From Lineus longissimus (lineage: Eukaryota > Nemertea > Pilidiophora > Heteronemertea > Lineidae): a stretch of 64,000 bases of DNA. The position numbers and the translations under genes were made by a program. The notes below the pieces were generated by a model, which had not been told where the DNA came from, did not search any database, and saw only the letters and a program-made list of their open reading frames with translations. The stretch is taken from contig NC_088319.1 in assembly GCF_910592395.1 (NCBI RefSeq), positions 7,442,001-7,506,000 of the forward strand, read 5' to 3'. Shown here piece after piece: positions 1-8,647 of the stretch. The stretch's first letter is position 1; each line of letters starts with the position of its first letter.

Positions 1-866
1 CCTCATATCCCCGGTTTGAATGTATCAAGCATGTTATCACACAGTCATTCATTAGTCCTCAATCCTGGGACTTGATGAAGTGTCATCATTAAATTGCGTC
101 ACCATTGTCTGTTTAATGCACCTTAAGCATGAAGAAAGGCCTGCTCTACTTAGCTAGGCCTAAATGTACCTCAAAGTTGTCCTTCGTCCCAGGTTTTGAT
201 GTATTCGAGCATGTCACCACATGCATATTCATTCCATGATGGATGATTTACCCGTATAGACTGTGTACGTGTTGTGAATAGCCAGGAATTTTAGTTCCAT
301 GAAAGCCACCCCTGTTCATCAAGAAATACAATCCTGGCTTCTCCCCGGGATCGAACCGGGCCCTATTGCGTGGCAGCCAGCAGTGTTAACCACTAGGCTA
401 TGAGGCTCCTCATGTCCCCGGTTTGAATGTATCGAGCATGTTATCACACAGTCATTCATTAGTCCTCAATCCTGGGACTTGATGAAGTGTCATCATTAAA
501 TTGCGTCACCATTGTCTGTTTAATGCACCTTAAGCATGAAGAAAGGCCTGCTCTACTTAGCTAGGCCTAAATGTACCTCAAAGTTGTCCTTCGTCACAGG
601 TTTTGATGTATAGCGCATGTCACCACATGCATATTCATTCCATGATGGATGATTTACCCGTATAGACTGTGTACGTGTTGTGAATAGCCAGGAATTTTAG
701 TTCCTTGAAAGCCACCCCTGTTCATCAAGAAATACAATCCTGGGTTCTCCCGGGGATCGAAACCGGGCCCTATTGCGTGGTAGCCAGCAGTGTTAACCAC
801 TAGGCTATGAGGCTCCTCATGTCCCCGGTTTGAATGTATCGAGCATGTTATCACACAGTCATTCAT
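1..866. repeat. Partial unit, then S' and S-type units
   Basis: Bases 1-52 are the tail of a unit cut by the window edge. The unit ending at 459 is class S' (407 bp): gaaccggg T arm, GCC-type anticodon loop (tggcagcc on the plus strand) and cctggctt. The unit ending at 866 is a short unit with the altered K-type T arm and two private changes: cgtcacagg in place of cgtcccagg (near 592), and gtatagcgcatg in place of gtattcgagcatg (near 608), which is 1 bp shorter. Confidence 0.85.
337..407 (-). pseudogene. tRNA-Gly(GCC)-like relic, class S' (least altered anticodon and T arm)
   Basis: Class S' differs from class L at two telling places. The anticodon loop reads CTGCCAC with anticodon GCC (374-372), the common eukaryotic glycine anticodon. 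The T arm is canonical, with five pairs (cccgg/ccggg) closing a seven-base TTCGATC loop. The B box GGTTCGATCCC is intact (357-347). The acceptor stem still does not pair. I infer that this class is nearest the ancestral tRNA and that ACC copies arose by one G-to-A change at position 34. The same form recurs in S', S'', u4 and u7 units, for example those ending at 2109, 7013, 15691, 25032 and 63501. Confidence 0.7.
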
Positions 867-867
867 T
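822..867. repeat. Internal diverged repeat, half A
   Basis: This segment of the unit resembles 1001-1047 in the next unit's body. About 37 positions match in a hand alignment with small gaps, including an exact cgagcatgt and attcatt. The two halves are about 180 bp apart, so the present 0.4 kb unit may descend from a smaller duplicated segment. Confidence 0.6.
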
Positions 868-1000
868 AGTCCTCAATCCTGGGACTTGATGAAGTGTCAT
901 CATTAAATTGCGTCACCATTGTCTGTTTAATGCACCTTAAGCATGAAGAAAGGCCTGCTCTACTTAGCTAGGCCTAAATGTACCTCAAAGTTGTCCTTCG

Positions 1001-1047
1001 TCCCAGGTTTTGATGTATTCGAGCATGTCACCACATGCATATTCATT
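1001..1047. repeat. Internal diverged repeat, half B
   Basis: The partner of 822-867: tcccaggttttgatgtattc, then gagcatgtcaccacatgc and atattcatt. It is present once per unit at the same relative place. It lacks the neighbouring tRNA-like element that half A abuts. Confidence 0.6.
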
Positions 1048-1151
1048 CCATGATGGATGATTTACCCGTATAGACTGTGTACGTGTTGTGAATAGCCAGG
1101 AATTTTAGTTCCTTGAAAGCCACCCCTGTTCATCAAGAAATACAATCCTGG

Positions 1152-1222
1152 GTTCTCCCGGGGATCGAAACCGGGCCCTATTGCGTGGTAGCCAGCAGTG
1201 TTAACCACTAGGCTATGAGGCT
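1152..1222 (-). pseudogene. tRNA-like relic, class K (altered B box)
   Basis: The layout is that of class L, but the T arm reads GGTTTCGATCC at 1172-1162. The last G before the T loop has become T, and a compensating-looking G-to-C change sits on the other side. The stem no longer forms the normal five pairs and the B box departs from the GGTTCGANNCC consensus. Anticodon ACC (1189-1187). The A box is intact. This is the form in all K and u8 units. Confidence 0.68.
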
Positions 1223-1353
1223 CCTCATGTCCCCGGTTTGAATGTTTCGAGCATGTTATCACACAGTCATTCAATAGTCCTCAATCCTGGGACTTGATGA
1301 AGTGTCATCATTAAATTGCGTCACCATTGTCTGTTTAATGCACCTTGAGCATG

Positions 1354-1359
1354 AAAAAA
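1354..1359 (-). terminator. T6 run, possible Pol III terminator in class L units
   Basis: The plus-strand gcatgaaaaaagg gives six T on the minus strand, 221 bases beyond the tRNA-like 3' end and in the same transcription sense. Pol III commonly stops at four or more T. The short units have gaagaaagg here, so no T4 run. Only L, u1, u3 and u7 type units supply this signal. Whether it is used is not visible. Confidence 0.4.
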
Positions 1360-1579
1360 GGTCACTGCTTTAAAGTTCAGATATGCTCTACTCAGCTAGG
1401 CCTAAATGTACCTCAAAGTTGTCCTTCGTCCCAGGTTTTGATGTATTCGAGCATGTCACCACATGCATATTCATTCCATGATGGATGATTTACCCGTATA
1501 GACTGTGTACGTGTTGTGAATAGCCAGGAATTTTAGTTCCTTGAAAGCCATGCCGGTTCATCAAGAAATACAATCCTGG

Positions 1580-1650
1580 GTTCTCCCCGGGATCGAACCC
1601 GGGCCCAATTGCGTGGTAGCCAGCAGTGTTAACCACTAGGCTATGAGGCT
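1580..1650 (-). pseudogene. tRNA-Gly-like relic, class L (reference copy)
   Basis: Read on the minus strand, the element has tRNA geometry: T8-A9-G10, a D loop with AGTGGTT, a seven-base anticodon loop CTACCAC (anticodon ACC, 1617-1615), a five-base variable loop and a T arm. The T stem is perfect (cccggg/cccggg) but closes a six-base loop TTCGAT; canonical T loops have seven. The other stems are damaged: 2 of 4 pairs in the D stem, about 3 of 5 (one G-U) in the anticodon stem and 3 of 7 in the acceptor. A working glycine tRNA is therefore unlikely. By recall, the anticodon loop and T arm most resemble eukaryotic tRNA-Gly(GCC). Every other class L unit has the same element 122 to 52 bases before its unit end. 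A tRNA-derived SINE head is the main alternative description. Confidence 0.72.
1589..1643 (-). promoter_or_regulatory. Internal Pol III-type promoter: A box and B box
   Basis: The A box TAGCCTAGTGG (1643-1633) fits the TRGYNNARNNGG family, and the B box GGTTCGATCCC (1599-1589) fits GGTTCGANNCC. They are 44 bases apart start to start, within the usual range for TFIIIC. If active, transcription would run right to left. The same pair recurs at the same place in class L units and, with the B box shifted by one base, in S' units. K and D units keep the A box but have a weakened B box. That the boxes are used is inference. Confidence 0.5.
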
Positions 1651-1656
1651 CCTCAT
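1643..1656. repeat. 14 bp inverted repeat at the tRNA-like 5' end
   Basis: atgagg-ct-cctcat has six-base arms and a two-base centre, and straddles the first bases of the tRNA-like element. It occurs in most units. A subset in domain 2 has a ca centre (atgagg-ca-cctcat), and u3 units have lost it. Confidence 0.6.
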
Positions 1657-1702
1657 ATCCCCGGTTTGAATGTATCAAGCATGTTATCACACAGTCATTC
1701 AT

Positions 1703-2499
1703 TAGTCCTCAATCCTGGGACTTGATGAAGTGTCATCATTAAATTGCGTCACCATTGTCTGTTTAATGCACCTTAAGCATGAAGAAAGGCCTGCTCTACT
1801 TAGCTAGGCCTAAATGTACCTCAAAGTTGTCCTTCGTCCCAGGTTTTCATGTATTCGAGCATGTCACCACATGCATATTCATTCCATGATGGATGATTTA
1901 CCCGTATAGACTGTGTACGTGTTGTGAATAGCCAGGAATTTTAGTTCCATGAAAGCCACCCCTGTTCATCAAGAAATACAATCCTGGCTTCTCCCCGGGA
2001 TCGAACCGGGCCCTATTGCGTGGCAGCCAGCAGTGTTAACCACTAGGCTATGAGGCTCCTCATGTCCCCGGTTTGAATGTATCGAGCATGTTATCACACA
2101 GTCATTCATTAGTCCTCAATCCTGGGACTTGATGAAGTGTCATCATTAAATTGCGTCACCATTGTCTGTTTAATGCACCTTAAGCATGAAGAAAGGCCAC
2201 TGCTTTGATTTCAGATATGCTCTACTCAGCTAGGCCTAAATGTACCTCAAAGTTGTCCTTCGTCCCAGGTTTTGATATATTCGAGCATGTCACCACATGC
2301 ATATTCATTCCATGATGGATGATTTACCCGTATAGACTGTGTAGCCACCCCTGTTCATCAAGAAATACAATCCTGGGTTCTCCCCGGGATCGAAACCGGG
2401 CCGTATTGCGTGGTAGCCAGCAGTGTTAACCACTAGGCCATGAGGCTCCTCATGTCCCCGGTTTGAATGTATCAAGCATGTTATCACACAGTCATTCAT
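1703..2499. repeat. S'-D unit pair (407 + 390 bp)
   Basis: The S' unit ends at 2109 and has the GCC-type anticodon loop. The D unit ends at 2499. D retains the 20 bp segment in a gatttcag form but lacks 37 bp between ctgtgt and agccacccc. Its tRNA-like element has a G at tRNA position 9 (aggccatgagg on the plus strand). The same pair recurs at 6607-7403 and 15285-16081. Confidence 0.88.
2377..2447 (-). pseudogene. tRNA-like relic, class D
   Basis: The A box reads TGGCCTAGTGG (G at position 9, still consensus). The T arm has the same G-to-T change as class K on one side only, giving GGTTTCGATCC. Anticodon ACC. Repeated in all D units, with A9 restored in the copy ending at 42164. Confidence 0.66.
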
Positions 2500-2907
2500 T
2501 AGTCCTCAATCCTGGGACTTGATGAAGTGTCATCATTAAATTGCGTCACCATTGTCTGTTTAATGCACCTTAAGCATGAAGAAAGGCCTGCTCTACTTAG
2601 CTAGGCCTAAATGTACCTCAAAGTTGTTCTTCGTCCCAGGTTTTGATGTATTCGAGCATGTCACCACATGCATATTCATTCCATGATGGATGATTTACCC
2701 GTATAGACTGTGTACGTGTTGTGAATAGCCAGGAATTTTAGTTCCTTGAAAGCCATGCCGGTTCATCAAGAAATACAATCCTGGGTTCTCCCCGGGATCG
2801 AACCCGGGCCCAATTGCGTGGTAGCCAGCAGTGTTAACCACTAGGCTATGAGGCTCCTCATATCCCCGGTTTGAATGTATCAAGCATGTTATCACACAGT
2901 CATTCAT
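2500..2907. repeat. Single short unit with L-type T arm (408 bp)
   Basis: The body is short (ggcctgctctacttag) but the tRNA-like element is of L type (gaacccggg) and the right flank reads catatcccc. This is a mosaic of the K/S body and the L right-hand half, as expected from unequal exchange or gene conversion. It also has gttgttcttcg in place of gttgtccttcg, a variant otherwise typical of u8 units in domain 2. Confidence 0.8.
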
Positions 2908-3692
2908 TAGTCCTCAATCCTGGGACTTGATGAAGTGTCATCATTAAATTGCGTCACCATTGTCTGTTTAATGCACCTTAAGCATGAAGAAAGGCCTGCT
3001 CTACTTAGCTAGGCCTAAATGTACCTCAAAGTTGTCCTTCGTCCCAGGTTTTGATGTATTCGAGCATGTCACCACATGCATATTCATTCCATGATGGATG
3101 ATTTACCCGTATAGACTGTGTACGTGTTGTGAATAGCCAGGAATTTTAGTTCCATGAAAGCCACCCCTGTTCATCAAGAAATACAATCCGGGATCGAACC
3201 GGGCCCTATTGCGTGGCAGCCAGCAGTGTTAACCACTAGGCTATGAGGCTCCTCATGTCCCCGGTTTGAATGTATCGAGCATGTTATCACACAGTCATTC
3301 ATTAGTCCTCAATCCTGGGACTTGATGAAGTGTCATCATTAAATTGCGTCACCATTGTCTGTTTAATGCACCTTAAGCATGAAGAAAGGCCACTGCTTTG
3401 ATTTCAGATATGCTCTACTCAGCTAGGCCTAAATGTACCTCAAAGTTGTCCTTCGTCCCAGGTTTTGATATATTCGAGCATGTCACCACATGCATATTCA
3501 TACCATGATGGATGATTTACCCGTATAGACTGTGTAGCCACCCCTGTTCATCAAGAAATACAATCCTGGGTTCTCCCCGGGATCGAAACCGGGCCCTATT
3601 GCGTGGTAGCCAACAGTGTTAACCACTAGGCCATGAGGCTCCTCATGTCCCCGGTTTGAATGTATCAAGCATGTTATCACACAGTCATTCAT
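2908..3692. repeat. S''-D unit pair (395 + 390 bp)
   Basis: The S'' unit (ends 3302) is an S' unit that has lost 12 bp (tggcttctcccc) next to the T arm, leaving aatccgggatcgaacc. The D unit (ends 3692) carries private changes: ttcataccatgatgg near 3502 and gccaacagtg near 3611. The same combination recurs at 12828-13612. Confidence 0.88.
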
Positions 3693-5363
3693 TAGTCCTC
3701 AATCCTGGGACTTGATGAAGTGTCATCATTAAATTGCGTCACCATTGTCTGTTTAATGCACCTTAAGCATGAAGAAAGGCCTGCTCTACTTAGCTAGGCC
3801 TAAATGTACCTCAAAGTTGTCCTTCGTCCCAGGTTTTGATGTATTCGAGCATGTCACCACATGCATATTCATTCCATGATGGATGATTTACCCGTATAGA
3901 CTGTGTACGTGTTGTGAATAGCCAGGAATTTTAGTTCCTTGAAAGCCACCCCTGTTCATCAAGAAATACAATCCTGGGTTCTCCCGGGGATCGAAACCGG
4001 GCCCTATTGCGTGGTAGCCAGCAGTGTTAACCACTAGGCTATGAGGCTCCTCATGTCCCCGGTTTGAATGTTTCGAGCATGTTATCACACAGTCATTCAA
4101 TAGTCCTCAATCCTGGGACTTGATGAAGTGTCATCATTAAATTGCGTCACCATTGTCTGTTTAATGCACCTTGAGCATGAAAAAAGGTCACTGCTTTAAA
4201 GTTCAGATATGCTCTACTCAGCTAGGCCTAAATGTACCTCAAAGTTGTCCTTCGTCCCAGGTTTTGATGTATTCGAGCATGTCACCACATGCATATTCAT
4301 TCCATGATGGATGATTTACCCGTATAGACTGTGTACGTGTTGTGAATAGCCAGGAATTTTAGTTCCTTGAAAGCCATGCCGGTTCATCAAGAAATACAAT
4401 CCTGGGTTCTCCCCGGGATCGAACCCGGGCCCAATTGCGTGGTAGCCAGCAGTGTTAACCACTAGGCTATGAGGCTCCTCATATCCCCGGTTTGAATGTA
4501 TCAAGCATGTTATCACACAGTCATTCATTAGTCCTCAATCCTGGGACTTGATGAAGTGTCATCATTAAATTGCGTCACCATTGTCTGTTTAATGCACCTT
4601 AAGCATGAAGAAAGGCCTGCTCTACTTAGCTAGGCCTAAATGTACCTCAAAGTTGTCCTTCGTCCCAGGTTTTGATGCATTCGAGCATGTCACCACATGC
4701 ATATTCATTCCATGATGGATGATTTACCCGTATAGACTGTGTACGTGTTGTGAATAGCCAGGAATTTTAGTTCCTTGAAAGCCACCCCTGTTCATCAAGA
4801 AATACAATCCTGGGTTCTCCCGGGGATCGAAACCGGGCCCTATTGCGTGGTAGCCAGCAGTGTTAACCACTAGGCTATGAGGCTCCTCATGTCCCCGGTT
4901 TGAATGTTTCGAGCATGTTATCACACAGTCATTCAATAGTCCTCAATCCTGGGACTTGATGAAGTGTCATCATTAAATTGCGTCACCATTGTCTGTTTAA
5001 TGCACCTTGAGCATAAAAAAGGTCACTGCTTTAAAGTTCAGATATGCTCTACTCAGCTAGGCCTAAATGTACCTCAAAGTTGTCCTTCGTCCCAGGTTTT
5101 GATGTATTCGAGCATGTCACCACATGCATATTCATTCCATGATGGATGATTTACCCGTATAGACTGTGTACGTGTTGTGAATAGCCAGGAATTTTAGTTC
5201 CTTGAAAGCCATGCCGGTTCATCAAGAAATACAATCCTGGGTTCTCCCCGGGATCGAACCCGGGCCCAATTGCGTGGTAGCCAGCAGTGTTAACCACTAG
5301 GCTATGAGGCTCCTCATATCCCCGGTTTGAATGTATCAAGCATGTTATCACACAGTCATTCAT
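3693..5363. repeat. Two K-L dimers (836 + 835 bp)
   Basis: Unit ends are 4100, 4528, 4936 and 5363. The second K has gatgcattcg in place of gatgtattcg (about 4675). The second L lacks one G (gcataaaaaagg in place of gcatgaaaaaagg, about 5013), which makes it 427 bp. Confidence 0.9.
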
Positions 5364-5771
5364 TAGTCCTCAATCCTGGGACTTGATGAAGTGTCATCAT
5401 TAAATTGCGTCACCATTGTCTGTTTAATGCACCTTAAGCATGAAGAAAGGCCTGCTCTACTTAGCTAGGCCTAAATGTACCTCAAAGTTGTCCTTCGTCC
5501 CAGGTTTTGATGTATTCGAGCATGTCACCACATGCATATTCATTCCATGATGGATGATTTACCCGTATAGACTGTGTACGTGTTGTGAATAGCCAGGAAT
5601 TTTAGTTCCTTGAAAGCCATGCCGGTTCATCAAGAAATACAATCCTGGGTTCTCCCCGGGATCGAACCCGGGCCCAATTGCGTGGTAGCCAGCAGTGTTA
5701 ACCACTAGGCTATGAGGCTCCTCATGTCCCCGGTTTGAATGTATCAAGCATGTTATCACACAGTCATTCAT
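5364..5771. repeat. Single short unit with L-type T arm (408 bp)
   Basis: This mosaic has a short K/S body joined to an L-type tRNA-like element (gaacccggg), but its right flank reads catgtcccc in place of the usual L-type catatcccc. It separates two near-identical K-L dimers. Confidence 0.8.
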
Positions 5772-6606
5772 TAGTCCTCAATCCTGGGACTTGATGAAGT
5801 GTCATCATTAAATTGCGTCACCATTGTCTGTTTAATGCACCTTAAGCATGAAGAAAGGCCTGCTCTACTTAGCTAGGCCTAAATGTACCTCAAAGTTGTC
5901 CTTCGTCCCAGGTTTTGATGCATTCGAGCATGTCACCACATGCATATTCATTCCATGATGGATGATTTACCCGTATAGACTGTGTACGTGTTGTGAATAG
6001 CCAGGAATTTTAGTTCCTTGAAAGCCACCCCTGTTCATCAAGAAATACAATCCTGGGTTCTCCCGGGGATCGAAACCGGGCCCTATTGCGTGGTAGCCAG
6101 CAGTGTTAACCACTAGGCTATGAGGCTCCTCATGTCCCCGGTTTGAATGTTTCGAGCATGTTATCACACAGTCATTCAATAGTCCTCAATCCTGGGACTT
6201 GATGAAGTGTCATCATTAAATTGCGTCACCATTGTCTGTTTAATGCACCTTGAGCATAAAAAAGGTCACTGCTTTAAAGTTCAGATATGCTCTACTCAGC
6301 TAGGCCTAAATGTACCTCAAAGTTGTCCTTCGTCCCAGGTTTTGATGTATTCGAGCATGTCACCACATGCATATTCATTCCATGATGGATGATTTACCCG
6401 TATAGACTGTGTACGTGTTGTGAATAGCCAGGAATTTTAGTTCCTTGAAAGCCATGCCGGTTCATCAAGAAATACAATCCTGGGTTCTCCCCGGGATCGA
6501 ACCCGGGCCCAATTGCGTGGTAGCCAGCAGTGTTAACCACTAGGCTATGAGGCTCCTCATATCCCCGGTTTGAATGTATCAAGCATGTTATCACACAGTC
6601 ATTCAT
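5772..6606. repeat. K-L dimer (835 bp) duplicated from 4529-5363
   Basis: Both gatgcattcg in K (about 5918) and the 1 bp-deleted gcataaaaaagg in L are shared with 4529-5363, at an offset of exactly 1243 bp. This marks a local three-unit duplication. Confidence 0.88.
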
Positions 6607-7403
6607 TAGTCCTCAATCCTGGGACTTGATGAAGTGTCATCATTAAATTGCGTCACCATTGTCTGTTTAATGCACCTTAAGCATGAAGAAAGGCCTGCTC
6701 TACTTAGCTAGGCCTAAATGTACCTCAAAGTTGTCCTTCGTCCCAGGTTTTGATGTATTCGAGCATGTCACCACATGCATATTCATTCCATGATGGATGA
6801 TTTACCCGTATAGACTGTGTACGTGTTGTGAATAGCCAGGAATTTTAGTTCCATGAAAGCCACCCCTGTTCATCAAGAAATACAATCCTGGCTTCTCCCC
6901 GGGATCGAACCGGGCCCTATTGCGTGGCAGCCAGCAGTGTTAACCACTAGGCTATGAGGCTCCTCATGTCCCCGGTTTGAATGTATCGAGCATGTTATCA
7001 CACAGTCATTCATTAGTCCTCAATCCTGGGACTTGATGAAGTGTCATCATTAAATTGCGTCACCATTGTCTGTTTAATGCACCTTAAGCATGAAGAAAGG
7101 CCACTGCTTTGATTTCAGATATGCTCTACTCAGCTAGGCCTAAATGTACCTCAAAGTTGTCCTTCGTCCCAGGTTTTGATATATTCGAGCATGTCACCAC
7201 ATGCATATTCATTCCATGATGGATGATTTACCCGTATAGACTGTGTAGCCACCCCTGTTCATCAAGAAATACAATCCTGGGTTCTCCCCGGGATCGAAAC
7301 CGGGCCCTATTGCGTGGTAGCCAGCAGTGTTAACCACTAGGCCATGAGGCTCCTCATGTCCCCGGTTTGAATGTATCAAGCATGTTATCACACAGTCATT
7401 CAT
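6607..7403. repeat. S'-D unit pair
   Basis: Unit ends are 7013 and 7403. It has the class features of S' (tggcagcc, gaaccggg) and D (37 bp deletion, gatttcag, aggccatgagg). It is followed directly by K-L units. Confidence 0.88.
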
Positions 7404-8647
7404 TAGTCCTCAATCCTGGGACTTGATGAAGTGTCATCATTAAATTGCGTCACCATTGTCTGTTTAATGCACCTTAAGCATGAAGAAAGGCCTGCTCTAC
7501 TTAGCTAGGCCTAAATGTACCTCAAAGTTGTCCTTCGTCCCAGGTTTTGATGTATTCGAGCATGTCACCACATGCATATTCATTCCATGATGGATGATTT
7601 ACCCGTATAGACTGTGTACGTGTTGTGAATAGCCAGGAATTTTAGTTCCTTGAAAGCCACCCCTGTTCATCAAGAAATACAATCCTGGGTTCTCCCGGGG
7701 ATCGAAACCGGGCCCTATTGCGTGGTAGCCAGCAGTGTTAACCACTAGGCTATGAGGCTCCTCATGTCCCCGGTTTGAATGTTTCGAGCATGTTATCACA
7801 CAGTCATTCAATAGTCCTCAATCCTGGGACTTGATGAAGTGTCATCATTAAATTGCGTCACCATTGTCTGTTTAATGCACCTTGAGCATGAAAAAAGGTC
7901 ACTGCTTTAAAGTTCAGATATGCTCTACTCAGCTAGGCCTAAATGTACCTCAAAGTTGTCCTTCGTCCCAGGTTTTGATGTATTCGAGCATGTCACCACA
8001 TGCATATTCATTCCATGATGGATGATTTACCCGTATAGACTGTGTACGTGTTGTGAATAGCCAGGAATTTTAGTTCCTTGAAAGCCATGCCGGTTCATCA
8101 AGAAATACAATCCTGGGTTCTCCCCGGGATCGAACCCGGGCCCAATTGCGTGGTAGCCAGCAGTGTTAACCACTAGGCTATGAGGCTCCTCATATCCCCG
8201 GTTTGAATGTATCAAGCATGTTATCACACAGTCATTCATTAGTCCTCAATCCTGGGACTTGATGAAGTGTCATCATTAAATTGCGTCACCATTGTCTGTT
8301 TAATGCACCTTAAGCATGAAGAAAGGCCTGCTCTACTTAGCTAGGCCTAAATGTACCTCAAAGTTGTCCTTCGTCCCAGGTTTTGATGTATTCGAGCATG
8401 TCACCACATGCATATTCATTCCATGATGGATGATTTACCCGTATAGACTGTGTACGTGTTGTGAATAGCCAGGAATTTTAGTTCCTTGAAAGCCACCCCT
8501 GTTCATCAAGAAATACAATCCTGGGTTCTCCCGGGGATCGAAACCGGGCCCTATTGCGTGGTAGCCAGCAGTGTTAACCACTAGGCTATGAGGCTCCTCA
8601 TATCCCCGGTTTGAATGTATCAAGCATGTTATCACACAGTCATTCAT
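7404..8647. repeat. K-L dimer plus one K-like mosaic unit
   Basis: Unit ends are 7811 (K), 8239 (L) and 8647. The last unit has the K-type T arm (ctcccggggatcgaaac) but the L-type right flank (catatcccc, gtatcaagc). This places a recombination point within about 80 bp, in or just right of the tRNA-like element. Confidence 0.83.

Larger units (their letters stand above)
867..1702. repeat. K-L dimer (836 bp), reference copy
   Basis: This is the first clean copy of the dimer. The K unit (867-1274, 408 bp) ends with gtttcgagc and attcaatag. It carries the short form gaagaaaggcctgctctac and the altered T arm ctcccggggatcgaaac. The L unit (1275-1702, 428 bp) carries the long form gaaaaaaggtcactgc plus ttaaagttcagatatgc, the T arm ccccgggatcgaacccggg, and catatcccc just right of the tRNA-like element. 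The paired differences make alternate units distinguishable throughout domain 1. Confidence 0.9.

Noticed and set aside
337-407. Functional tRNA-Gly genes
   Set aside because: Even the best class (S') lacks a pairable acceptor stem and has a damaged D stem and anticodon stem, so aminoacylation is unlikely. I kept them as relics.
1000-1016. CENP-B box
   Set aside because: ttcgtcccaggtttt fits the first half of the motif (TTCG, then A at the ninth place) but lacks the required CGGG. No complete match was seen on either strand.
1643-1656. The 14 bp palindrome as an operator or transposon terminal repeat
   Set aside because: It lies at the tRNA-like 5' end in nearly every unit, and no partner end or transposase is present. 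I list it only as an inverted repeat.
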